Assembly: GCF_014472415.1 (NCBI RefSeq) | Contig: NZ_JACSZV010000005.1 | Location: 62,001-126,000 of the forward strand | Length of the DNA: 64,000 nt | Direction: 5' to 3' | From: Pseudomonas sp. N40(2020) | GTDB taxonomy: Bacteria; Pseudomonadota; Gammaproteobacteria; Pseudomonadales; Pseudomonadaceae | Part shown: one piece after another, positions 8,925-15,903 of the stretch | Layout of the letters: each line of letters begins with the position of its first letter | Numbering within the stretch: position 1 is the first letter of the stretch | Notes under the pieces: model-generated | The model's input: the letters and a program-made list of their open reading frames with translations, nothing else | Told to the model about the DNA's origin: nothing | Databases searched by the model: none | Position numbers and translations under genes: made by a program

Positions 8925-10061
8925 ATGTTGGTAGTTGATGACACCCGGCCAGTTGCGGCCGCGATGGTTGAGGTGGGCGATGCGCGCGAGCGCTTTGCCC
9001 AGTGGCGAGAAGGCAAGGCCGGCAAGGTGCTGGCGGTCTCGGTGATCGGCGACAGCTACAGCGCCGGGCAGGATTTCTATCTGAACAAACTGGTGCAGCG
9101 TGTGGCCGGCGAGGTGGGTTTTGCCGGCCCCGGTTACGTCGGCTTCAACCATGGCGCGGCACTGGGCGGCACCCATTTCAAATACACCCGCAGCAGCGAA
9201 AAGTACTTTGGTGGTGGCTGGGATGTGTCCAGCCTCGGCCAGGCCAGCCCCGACAGCCGCACGGTGACGGGGCGTCCCGGCGCCTGGTTGCAGATCGATG
9301 CCAACCCGACACCCAGGATCAGCACGGCGGTCACTCAGGCGAAATTGCTCTATCTAGGCAATGGCGAGTCCAGTGAGCTGCGCTATCGCTGGACGCCATC
9401 GGAAGACTGGAAGCCGTTGACGCTGGCCGGTTCCGGTGTTCAGGAAGTGCCATTGCCGGGCACGCCGACAGCGGCGGACTGGGCGTTCAAACTGGAAGTG
9501 GTGAAAGGCGCACCGACGCTGTTCGGCCTTTGGATGAGCAATGATCAGAACGGTGTGCGGGTGTCGAAACTCGCGGCGTCTGGCGCGGCATCTGCTGACT
9601 TCTATCACAAGGATCCGCACTGGCAGACGCAGTGGAAAGCCGCCGTGTCGAAGATTCCCGCCGATGTTTACCTGATCATGCTCGGTGGCAACGATCAGGG
9701 TTTCGGGGTGAAGCCCGAGGCGTATCTGCAGAACGTTCAGGGGCTGGTGGGGATGATCCGCGAGATCCAGCCGAAGGCGAGCATCAACCTGATCATGCGG
9801 CAGGACACCACGCGTTCCAGTGCGTATCCGATGTCGGCGTATGCGCAGGTTCTGCAACCTTGGGCGCATGAGCAGCATCTGGGTTACGCCAACCTGCAAT
9901 GCGCCTTTGGCCCCGACGTCAAACGCTATGCTGCCGCGATGATTGGTCCGGATAAGATTCATCCAGTGCCGGCCACGGGCGGAAAGGTGATTGCCGATTA
10001 TTTCTATGGCTGGATCGTGGGTGGCCACACAGGCAATTGCAGCGAAATACCTACCCGTTGA
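8925..10061 (+). CDS. SGNH/GDSL-type hydrolase, polysaccharide O-acyl modification
   Basis: A 378-residue protein with the SGNH blocks in order: GDSYSAG (nucleophile serine, about residue 43), an oxyanion glycine, LGGNDQGF with the block III asparagine, and PDKIHP carrying the catalytic Asp-x-x-His near the C-terminus. Between them is a beta-rich insertion (about residues 110-205). SGNH enzymes of this kind act as esterases or acetyl-transfer partners in polysaccharide acetylation. I see no signal peptide from the ATG at 8925, which has AAAGGA upstream, so either it is cytoplasmic or the true N-terminus differs. Last gene of the plus-strand run. Confidence 0.8.
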   Translation: MLVVDDTRPVAAAMVEVGDARERFAQWREGKAGKVLAVSVIGDSYSAGQDFYLNKLVQRVAGEVGFAGPGYVGFNHGAALGGTHFKYTRSSEKYFGGGWDVSSLGQASPDSRTVTGRPGAWLQIDANPTPRISTAVTQAKLLYLGNGESSELRYRWTPSEDWKPLTLAGSGVQEVPLPGTPTAADWAFKLEVVKGAPTLFGLWMSNDQNGVRVSKLAASGAASADFYHKDPHWQTQWKAAVSKIPADVYLIMLGGNDQGFGVKPEAYLQNVQGLVGMIREIQPKASINLIMRQDTTRSSAYPMSAYAQVLQPWAHEQHLGYANLQCAFGPDVKRYAAAMIGPDKIHPVPATGGKVIADYFYGWIVGGHTGNCSEIPTR

Positions 10062-10089
10062 TCGTTCCCACGCTCTGCGTGGGAACGAT
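10061..10089. repeat. Perfect 13-bp palindromic hairpin between convergent genes
   Basis: ATCGTTCCCACGC at 10061-10073, a three-base loop, and its exact complement at 10077-10089. It is the common Pseudomonas CGTTCCCACGC palindrome. It touches the SGNH stop codon region and lies between two convergent genes; no T-tract follows, so a role as intrinsic terminator is uncertain. Confidence 0.85.
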
Positions 10090-10102
10090 CAGGCCGCGTC
10101 AA

Positions 10103-10507
10103 CTATTCGAAGGCCTCGACCTGATCGAGCAATTCCGTGAGCTTCTGCGGCATCAGGCGCGTATCACAACGGGTTTCCACGTTGATGATGATCGCCGGGT
10201 CGTTACAGCAAATGCGCACGCGAAAGCGCCAGTCGCTGAAAATCACTTTCAGGCCATCGCGGTCGTCGATTTCCAGCGCCTGTTCGCCGTAAAGCTTTTT
10301 CAGATGGGCGAGCAGGGGATAGGGGTCGGCCATCGTCCGGCGAATATCGCCGGACGAAGGAAACATGCCGATGCGCTCCACCAACAGGATGGTGCCCAGC
10401 CAGGACTCGTTGGCGCTGGGCAACGGCTGGTGGCGTGACAACCAACTCACCACCCCGAGGTTGCCCACCTCGCGTTCAATCTCTACGGAATGTTGTGCAA
10501 TGTTCAT
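10103..10507 (-). CDS. Stand-alone phosphomannomutase C-terminal domain protein
   Basis: A 134-residue protein. From about residue 47 it matches the last domain of CpsG/ManB-type phosphomannomutases: GMFPSSGDI corresponds to FPSSGEI, and GLKVIFSDWRFRVRICCNDP corresponds to the enzyme's DGLxxxFxDWRFNxRxSNTEP block. The phosphate-binding SNTEP is changed to CCNDP, and the catalytic phosphoserine, metal and sugar loops are absent, so it cannot be a mutase by itself. The start at 10507 leaves a 47-bp gap after galU, so the two are co-transcribed. A regulatory or partner role for sugar-phosphate enzymes is possible. An upstream longer reading frame overlaps galU and was not used. Confidence 0.75.
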   Translation of the reverse strand: MNIAQHSVEIEREVGNLGVVSWLSRHQPLPSANESWLGTILLVERIGMFPSSGDIRRTMADPYPLLAHLKKLYGEQALEIDDRDGLKVIFSDWRFRVRICCNDPAIIINVETRCDTRLMPQKLTELLDQVEAFE

Positions 10508-10554
10508 GGTGACCTGCCTGAAGTGAAGAGTGGGCGTCGAGTGTCGGGGCCGTC

Positions 10555-11388
10555 TCAGCGGCCCTTGAGGTACACGTTTTCGTAGCAGAAGTTGGTCGCT
10601 TGCAGATAACCCTCGGCATCGCCGCAGTCGAAGCGCAGGCCCTTGAACTTGTAGGCCAGCACGCAACCGTTCTGCGCCTGTTTCATCAGCGCGTCGGTGA
10701 TCTGGATTTCGCCGCCCTTGCCCGGCTGGGTATCGGCGATCAGGTCGAAAATGTCCGGAGTCAGGATGTAGCGGCCGATGATCGCCAGGTTCGACGGGGC
10801 GTCCTGTGGCGCCGGTTTTTCCACCATGTTGTTGACCCGGTAGATGCCGTCGGAAATCAGCTCGCCAGCGATCACACCGTACTTGTGCGTTTGATCAGCC
10901 GGGACTTCCTGGATGGCGACGATCGAGCAGCGGAATTTCTTGTACAGCTGGATCATCTGCGCGAGGACGCCGTCGCCTTCCAGGTTCAGGCACAGGTCGT
11001 CGGCCAGTACTACGGCGAAGGGTTCGTCGCCGATCAACGGGCGACCGCTGAGAATGGCGTGGCCCAAGCCTTTCATTTCTACCTGACGGGTGTAGGAGAA
11101 CGTGCAGGTGTCGATCAGCTCACGGGTGCCGGCGAGAAACTTCTCTTTCTCGGTGCCGCGAATCTGGTGTTCCAGTTCATAGCTGATGTCGAAATGGTCT
11201 TCCAGCGCACGCTTGCCCCGGCCTGTGACGATTGCCATGTGTTGCAGGCCGGCGTCCCGAGCTTCTTCAACGGCGTACTCGATCAACGGTTTGTTGACGA
11301 TCGGCAGCATCTCTTTCGGCATTGCTTTGGTGGCCGGCAAGAAACGCGTGCCGTAACCGGCAGCGGGGAACAAACATTTACGAATCAT
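10555..11388 (-). CDS. galU: UTP-glucose-1-phosphate uridylyltransferase
   Basis: A 277-residue enzyme that makes UDP-glucose from UTP and glucose-1-phosphate. The nucleotidyltransferase signature FPAAGYGTRFLPATKAMPKE follows MIRKCL, and NKPLIEYAVEEA, VLADDL and GEIQITDA are all present. Length matches Pseudomonas GalU. The start at 11388 has AGGA seven bases upstream; earlier in-frame starts would add an unrelated tail. In this locus it supplies UDP-glucose to the polymer and, through GalE, UDP-galactose. Confidence 0.97.
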   Translation of the reverse strand: MIRKCLFPAAGYGTRFLPATKAMPKEMLPIVNKPLIEYAVEEARDAGLQHMAIVTGRGKRALEDHFDISYELEHQIRGTEKEKFLAGTRELIDTCTFSYTRQVEMKGLGHAILSGRPLIGDEPFAVVLADDLCLNLEGDGVLAQMIQLYKKFRCSIVAIQEVPADQTHKYGVIAGELISDGIYRVNNMVEKPAPQDAPSNLAIIGRYILTPDIFDLIADTQPGKGGEIQITDALMKQAQNGCVLAYKFKGLRFDCGDAEGYLQATNFCYENVYLKGR

Positions 11389-11779
11389 AAAAGTATCCTG
11401 GACAGTCATGGAACACAGCCAACGGGTGCATGCACTAACGAAGGAGTGCAAGTTTCAATAGTTATTGAACGAATGCTTTAATACCTGAGTCAGGTTGTTA
11501 ATGGCAAATAGCGGAGGCGGTAAAACACGACAATGTTATGCGATGTCGGTTAGAGCGTTATTAGTTATTTTTAGTCGGCATCTGTTGATAGTGATGAGTG
11601 CACTTGCAGTGCTAATAAGTACCGGGCAATACAGTGTGACCTGCAAAAATAAATATTGCCAGTCATTGAACTAGTTTTGTTTTCGGTTGTTGTCGCCTTG
11701 TTTGTGTGGATTGCGACACATCTCCACAACAAGAGGCTTGACACGCTACTTGGCACTTATCCAATTACGGACCCGCGCT
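11389..11779. promoter_or_regulatory. Divergent galU-galE intergenic region
   Basis: This 391 bp AT-rich spacer has no convincing gene. It holds AGTTATTTTTAGTC at 11573-11586, identical to a site upstream of wzb, and runs into GalE with only a weak ribosome site. Likely divergent promoters for galU and galE. Confidence 0.4.
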
Positions 11780-12796
11780 ATGAAGATTCTGGTAACCGGT
11801 GGCGCCGGCTATATCGGCTCGCACACCACACTTGCTTTGCTTGAAGCAGATTATGAAGTTGTCGTGCTGGATAATCTCTGCAACAGCAGCGACGCGGCAT
11901 TGCATGCGGTGGAAGCCATCTGTGGCAAGAGTGCGCTGATGATTCGCGGTGATGTCTGCGACCGGGCGCTGCTCGACCGGATTTTCCAGGAGCATGCCAT
12001 TGGAGCGGTGCTGCATTTCGCCGGGCTCAAAGCCGTCGGCGAGAGTGTGCGCAAGCCGCTGGCCTACTACGAAACCAACGTCAGCGGCAGCATCACGCTG
12101 TGTCAGGCGATGGCAGCGGCGGGGGTGTTCCGGCTGGTGTTCAGCTCCTCGGCGACGGTGTATGGCGAGCCTGAGCAAATGCCGATCCGCGAGGATTTCC
12201 CGACCGGCAATCCGACCAACCCCTACGGCCAATCCAAACTGATTGTCGAAAACGTCCTGCGCGACCTGAGCCAGTCGGAGCCGCGCTGGAGCATCGCCTT
12301 GCTGCGGTACTTCAACCCGATCGGCGCGCATCACAGCGGTCAGATGGGCGAAGACCCGAACGGCATCCCCAATAATCTGGTGCCTTATATCAGCCAGGTC
12401 GCGGTGGGCAGCCTGCAAGAACTGTCGATCTTCGGCAACGATTACCCGACCGTCGACGGCACCGGCGTGCGTGACTACATCCACGTTGTGGATCTGGCGG
12501 ACGGCCACCTCAAGGCTTTGCAGTCGATCACTGACCGCACCGGCATTCACACCTGGAACCTCGGCACCGGCGATGGCTACAGCGTATTGCAGGTGTTGCG
12601 CGCCTTCGAGCAGGCCTGCGGGCAGCCCGTGCCGTATCGAATGATGCCGCGTCGTTCGGGGGATATTGCCGAGAGTTGGGCTGACGCTTCCAAAGCAGAG
12701 CAAGAGTTGGGCTGGAAAGCCACGCGTAGTTTGCAGGACATGGTCACCGATACTTGGCGCTGGCAATCGAACCATCCCAAGGGTTATCTCGGCTGA
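11780..12796 (+). CDS. galE: UDP-glucose 4-epimerase
   Basis: A 338-residue short-chain dehydrogenase-type epimerase. It has the NAD-binding GGAGYIGSHT at residues 7-16, the active-site SSSATVYG and YxxxK (NPYGQSKLIVE), and the family ending around ADASKAEQELGWKA. Length is the same as E. coli GalE. It interconverts UDP-glucose and UDP-galactose, which together with galU provides both hexose donors. The start at 11780 gives the standard MKILVTGGAGYIG N-terminus; the longer frame upstream is not coding-like. Confidence 0.96.
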   Translation: MKILVTGGAGYIGSHTTLALLEADYEVVVLDNLCNSSDAALHAVEAICGKSALMIRGDVCDRALLDRIFQEHAIGAVLHFAGLKAVGESVRKPLAYYETNVSGSITLCQAMAAAGVFRLVFSSSATVYGEPEQMPIREDFPTGNPTNPYGQSKLIVENVLRDLSQSEPRWSIALLRYFNPIGAHHSGQMGEDPNGIPNNLVPYISQVAVGSLQELSIFGNDYPTVDGTGVRDYIHVVDLADGHLKALQSITDRTGIHTWNLGTGDGYSVLQVLRAFEQACGQPVPYRMMPRRSGDIAESWADASKAEQELGWKATRSLQDMVTDTWRWQSNHPKGYLG

Positions 12797-13027
12797 TGTC
12801 GTTTTGATGCGAAATGTTAGTTTCGGTCAGGTGTTAGATATCGTCGGGAAAATACGCTGGAAATGCCTTTTGCAAGTCCGTAGATATAAACCTGCCGTTC
12901 GACTTTTATCAGTTGGGTAAGACTGTGAAAGAACAACGGATCTTGTTCGCATTTTTCGCGGACTTGAACTCTACCACCTCTAACACCAATCAGTTTTTAA
13001 CAGATTGAATGTTAGAAAGGAGTTGAT
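12797..13027 (+). promoter_or_regulatory. Leader region with repeated TGTTAG motifs upstream of the GfcA-like gene
   Basis: The spacer holds TGTTAG at 12815 and 12832, its complement CTAACA at 12980, and TGTTAGA at 13010 just before the GGAG ribosome site. Two more copies flank the end of the next gene (13261 and 13274). Such density in under 500 bp suggests an operator region for the export genes. Confidence 0.4.
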
Positions 13028-13264
13028 ATGAAAAAAGTGATGGCAGTTGCCCTGTTGACGATGTTGAGCAACTGGGCTGCCGCAGCTGAAGCACCGCTGA
13101 CGGCGGTGACCAATGTAGGTGGCAGTGTGGCGGCTTCTCAAGCGCCTGCAGCCAGTACTGCAATGGTTGCCAGTGCAGTAGCGGCGTCCAACAGCGGTGG
13201 CAGTGCCAACGGCGGTACCACCGGCACCACAGGTACCACCGGTACAACCGGCACGCATAACTAA
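13028..13264 (+). CDS. Small exported Thr/Gly-rich peptide, GfcA/YjbE-like
   Basis: A 78-residue protein: signal peptide MKKVMAVALLTMLSNWAAAA, an Ala/Ser/Val-rich middle, and a C-terminal tail of GTT/GTTG triplet repeats ending TGTHN. It has the size, composition and gene position of GfcA/YjbE, the small secreted peptide that begins the gfc/yjb polysaccharide-secretion operons of enterobacteria, and the following genes are indeed the Wza, YjbF, YjbG and YjbH homologues. A strong GAAAGGAG precedes the ATG. A hairpin terminator directly after it suggests it is made in excess of the downstream proteins. Exact function of this family is unknown. Confidence 0.75.
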   Translation: MKKVMAVALLTMLSNWAAAAEAPLTAVTNVGGSVAASQAPAASTAMVASAVAASNSGGSANGGTTGTTGTTGTTGTHN

Positions 13265-13290
13265 CAGAAGTTTTGTTAGTGCAGTACAGG

Positions 13291-13322
13291 GTCGCCCGAC
13301 GCAAGTCGGGTGACTTCTTTTT
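13291..13322 (+). terminator. Intrinsic terminator / attenuator inside the export operon
   Basis: Stem GTCGCCCGAC, loop GCAA, complement GTCGGGTGAC (one G-T pair), then TTCTTTTT. It lies between the GfcA-like gene and wza and would let only part of transcription continue. Confidence 0.85.
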
Positions 13323-13352
13323 AGATTCGCCCTTGAATAGCGTAGTGCCATT

Positions 13353-14468
13353 ATGACTCGTAGTTTTTCTCTTTTGATGTTGGCAAGTTTCGCTTTACAA
13401 GGTTGCATGTTTTCCCCGGGCCAATACCTGAGTACCAGTGACATCACCCGCCAAGGGGCCAGTGAAAGCAGCCGGGTCGAGCTGATCCCGATCACCCCCA
13501 AGCTGATTTCCACCACCCGCGCCACGCACAAGCGTGAGTCGCTGCCGGCGGAGCTGTTGGCGACCCCGGCCGAGTACCGCATCGGTAACAACGATGTCTT
13601 GTACATCACGGTCTGGGATCACCCTGAGCTGACAGCCCCGTCCGGCGCGCAACAACAGATCGATGCCAACGGCCGACTGGTGCGCTCCGACGGCACGCTG
13701 TATTACCCGTTCATCAAGGAAGTCCAGGCCGCCGGCCGGACCATCCAGCAATTGCGCGCGGACATTGAACAACGGCTGTCGGCGTTCATCGCCGAACCGC
13801 AGGTGGATGTCGCGGTGCTGCGTTTCGCCAGTCAGAAAGTCGTGGTCACCGGCGCGGTGGCCAAGGGCGGCCCGCAAGCGATTTCGACCAATCCGCTGAG
13901 CGTGGTCGAAGCCCTCGGTTCCGCCGGTATCGATACCAACAATGCTGACTTGTCGGGCCTGACGCTGACGCGCAACGGCCGGGTTTATCCGCTGAATCTC
14001 GACTCGCTCAATCAGCAGGATTCCGAGCTGCAGGGCGTCTACCTCAAGGGGGGCGACCAGTTGTATCTGCCGTACAACGACAACAAGCGCATTTACGTCA
14101 TGGGCGAGGTCAACCAGCCGCGCGCATTGAGCTTCAAGACCGCCACCATGAACCTGTCGGATGTGCTCGGCTCGGTCGGCGGCTTGAGCCAGACCACCTC
14201 CAACGGCAACGCGGTGTACGTCATCCGTGGCGTGGAAAACCTCGACGTCGAGCCGGCGAAGATCTACCAGTTGAACGCTGAATCGCCGACCGCCATGGCG
14301 CTCGCCACGCACTTCGAAGTCCGTCCCCAGGACGTGGTCTACGTCGGGCCTGCCAACGTGACGCGCTGGAACCGCTTCATCAGCCAATTGGTGCCGTCGG
14401 CGTCGATTGTCGGGACCGGGGCTTCCGCTGCGAAGAACTGGAGCGAATACAGTAACAACAGCAAATAA
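13353..14468 (+). CDS. wza: Outer-membrane polysaccharide export lipoprotein, Wza family
   Basis: A 371-residue lipoprotein. The signal peptide ends in the lipobox LQGC (Cys18), followed by a Poly_export domain (YRIGNNDVLYITVWDHPEL, about residues 75-95) and SLBB-type repeats (KVVVTGAVAKGGPQ and RIYVMGEVNQPRAL). The C-terminal stretch VTRWNRFISQLVPS is the amphipathic helix that forms the outer-membrane pore in Wza. It exports the polymer across the outer membrane and pairs with the Wzc protein encoded at the other end of the locus. Confidence 0.93.
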   Translation: MTRSFSLLMLASFALQGCMFSPGQYLSTSDITRQGASESSRVELIPITPKLISTTRATHKRESLPAELLATPAEYRIGNNDVLYITVWDHPELTAPSGAQQQIDANGRLVRSDGTLYYPFIKEVQAAGRTIQQLRADIEQRLSAFIAEPQVDVAVLRFASQKVVVTGAVAKGGPQAISTNPLSVVEALGSAGIDTNNADLSGLTLTRNGRVYPLNLDSLNQQDSELQGVYLKGGDQLYLPYNDNKRIYVMGEVNQPRALSFKTATMNLSDVLGSVGGLSQTTSNGNAVYVIRGVENLDVEPAKIYQLNAESPTAMALATHFEVRPQDVVYVGPANVTRWNRFISQLVPSASIVGTGASAAKNWSEYSNNSK

Positions 14469-14479
14469 GGCCGCCGACT

Positions 14480-15145
14480 GTGAACACGTTGAAAGTTGGC
14501 GTCTGCCTGAGTGCGGCCCTGTTGTTGTGTGGCTGCAACCCGCTGATGAGCGCTTCGTTGAACAACCTCAAGTCGGCGGTGATCGGGCCGGACGAGGTGG
14601 ACGTGACCGCGGCTCAGGTGGCCGAGGTCAACTATCCGCAAATCAAACTGACCACGCCGTCCGGCTCCGGGGTGTTGGCGCTGGTACGCGAGCGTGAAGA
14701 CCTGCAGTTCTGGGTCGCCTCCGGCAAACAAGTGTTGCTGCTGCGTGATGGCCTCGCCGTGCGCAGTATCGGTCTGGGCCTGGAGGGTGATCTGGACGGC
14801 ACGCGTCTGGCGGATAACTCACCATTCAAGCAAGGCCTGCATCAAGTCGCCGATGGTTACACCACCCGGCGCTGGATTGATCTCTACAAGGGCCAGGAAG
14901 TCGGGGTGATCGTCAACAGTCGCTTCTCCCGCAAGTCCATGGACACCCTGACCATTCTCAACAAGGACTACCGCGTGCTGCGTGTCGATGAGCAGATTGA
15001 CGCCCCGGCCATTGGCCTGAGTGCGACCAATCGATATTGGGTCGATCCCGTCGACGGTTTCATTGTGCAGAGCGAGCAACAGCTGACGTCTCAGTTGCGC
15101 GTGAAGATCGTGCAACTGACGCCCGCGCGCAGGCATGTCCCGTGA
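14480..15145 (+). CDS. yjbF: YjbF/GfcB family outer-membrane lipoprotein
   Basis: A 221-residue protein with signal peptide and lipobox LLLCGC (Cys15). The mature part (YPQIKLTTPSGSGVLALV, DLQFWVASGKQVLLLRDGLAVRS) matches the YjbF/GfcB family of accessory polysaccharide-secretion lipoproteins. The start is GTG at 14480, 11 bp after wza. The stop overlaps the next gene's GTG by four bases, so it is coupled to yjbG. Biochemical role of the family is not established beyond requirement for capsule or EPS export. Confidence 0.88.
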   Translation: MNTLKVGVCLSAALLLCGCNPLMSASLNNLKSAVIGPDEVDVTAAQVAEVNYPQIKLTTPSGSGVLALVREREDLQFWVASGKQVLLLRDGLAVRSIGLGLEGDLDGTRLADNSPFKQGLHQVADGYTTRRWIDLYKGQEVGVIVNSRFSRKSMDTLTILNKDYRVLRVDEQIDAPAIGLSATNRYWVDPVDGFIVQSEQQLTSQLRVKIVQLTPARRHVP

Positions 15146-15903
15146 AGCGCTTCAGAACGCTATCGGCGTGTTTGCTGTTGCTCACCAGCGTCAGCCAGGC
15201 CGCAGTCACCGTCAGCGGTGACGTCGCCAACCCCGGGCCGGTCAAGCTACCGGCGGGCGGGCGCTTGCTCGATGTAATCAACGAGGCCGTACCGAATGCC
15301 GAAGGTTATTGGCTGGCGGGTGTTTTGTTGCGGCAGTCATTGCTGGAAGAACAGGCGCGCCTCAAGGCTGGCGTGCTGTTTGATCTGGACGTGTTGCAGC
15401 GCATGGCGTTGCTTTTCGACAAATCCAGCCGTGCAGCGCTGGCACTGCGTTTGACCGAGCAAGTGCGGCAGATGCAGGTGACGGGGCGGCAGGTTGCCGA
15501 TCTCGATCCGGTCGCGGTGGAAGTCGGTTTCGCGCGCAACATTCGTCTCGACGATGGCGATCGCCTGATCTACCCCAAACGCGTCGATGAGGTCGAAGTG
15601 CTCGGTGCTGTCGCCGAGACCTGCCACTTGCCTTATCAGCCGCTGCTTGAAGCGCGTGAATACCTTGAAGGCTGCACGCCGCTGGACGATGCCGAGGCCG
15701 ATTACCTGTGGTTGATTCAGCCCAATGGCGTGGTCCGGCGCGTCGGCATCGCACACTGGAATCGCGAGAGCGGGCACTTCCCCGTGGCCGGCAGCAAGAT
15801 TCTGGTGCCGGTAAAAAATGATGATCTTGATCCGCCTGTCCCTGAGCTGAATCAGCAGTTGGCCGAATTGATTGCCACGCAGCTGGCCGAGGTGGTTCGT
15901 TGA
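15142..15903 (+). CDS. yjbG: YjbG/GfcC family periplasmic protein
   Basis: A 253-residue exported protein. The signal peptide is KRFRTLSACLLLLTSVSQA, then VTVSGDVANPGPVKLPAGG, a beta-grasp SLBB-like domain as in GfcC, whose solved structure has two such domains and which is thought to interact with Wza. The start is GTG at 15142, overlapping yjbF (GTGA); a longer upstream frame lies inside yjbF and lacks a signal peptide. It overlaps the next gene by four bases (TTGA). Confidence 0.87.
   Translation: MKRFRTLSACLLLLTSVSQAAVTVSGDVANPGPVKLPAGGRLLDVINEAVPNAEGYWLAGVLLRQSLLEEQARLKAGVLFDLDVLQRMALLFDKSSRAALALRLTEQVRQMQVTGRQVADLDPVAVEVGFARNIRLDDGDRLIYPKRVDEVEVLGAVAETCHLPYQPLLEAREYLEGCTPLDDAEADYLWLIQPNGVVRRVGIAHWNRESGHFPVAGSKILVPVKNDDLDPPVPELNQQLAELIATQLAEVVR

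Noticed and set aside
7740..9176. A 478-codon minus-strand frame spanning the acyltransferase and SGNH genes
   Set aside because: It runs through a REP palindrome and opposes two recognised genes.
11490..11535. GGCGGTA near 11517 as an ops/JUMPstart element before galE
   Set aside because: The following bases (AAAC) do not fit the ops consensus, and no JUMPstart context surrounds it.
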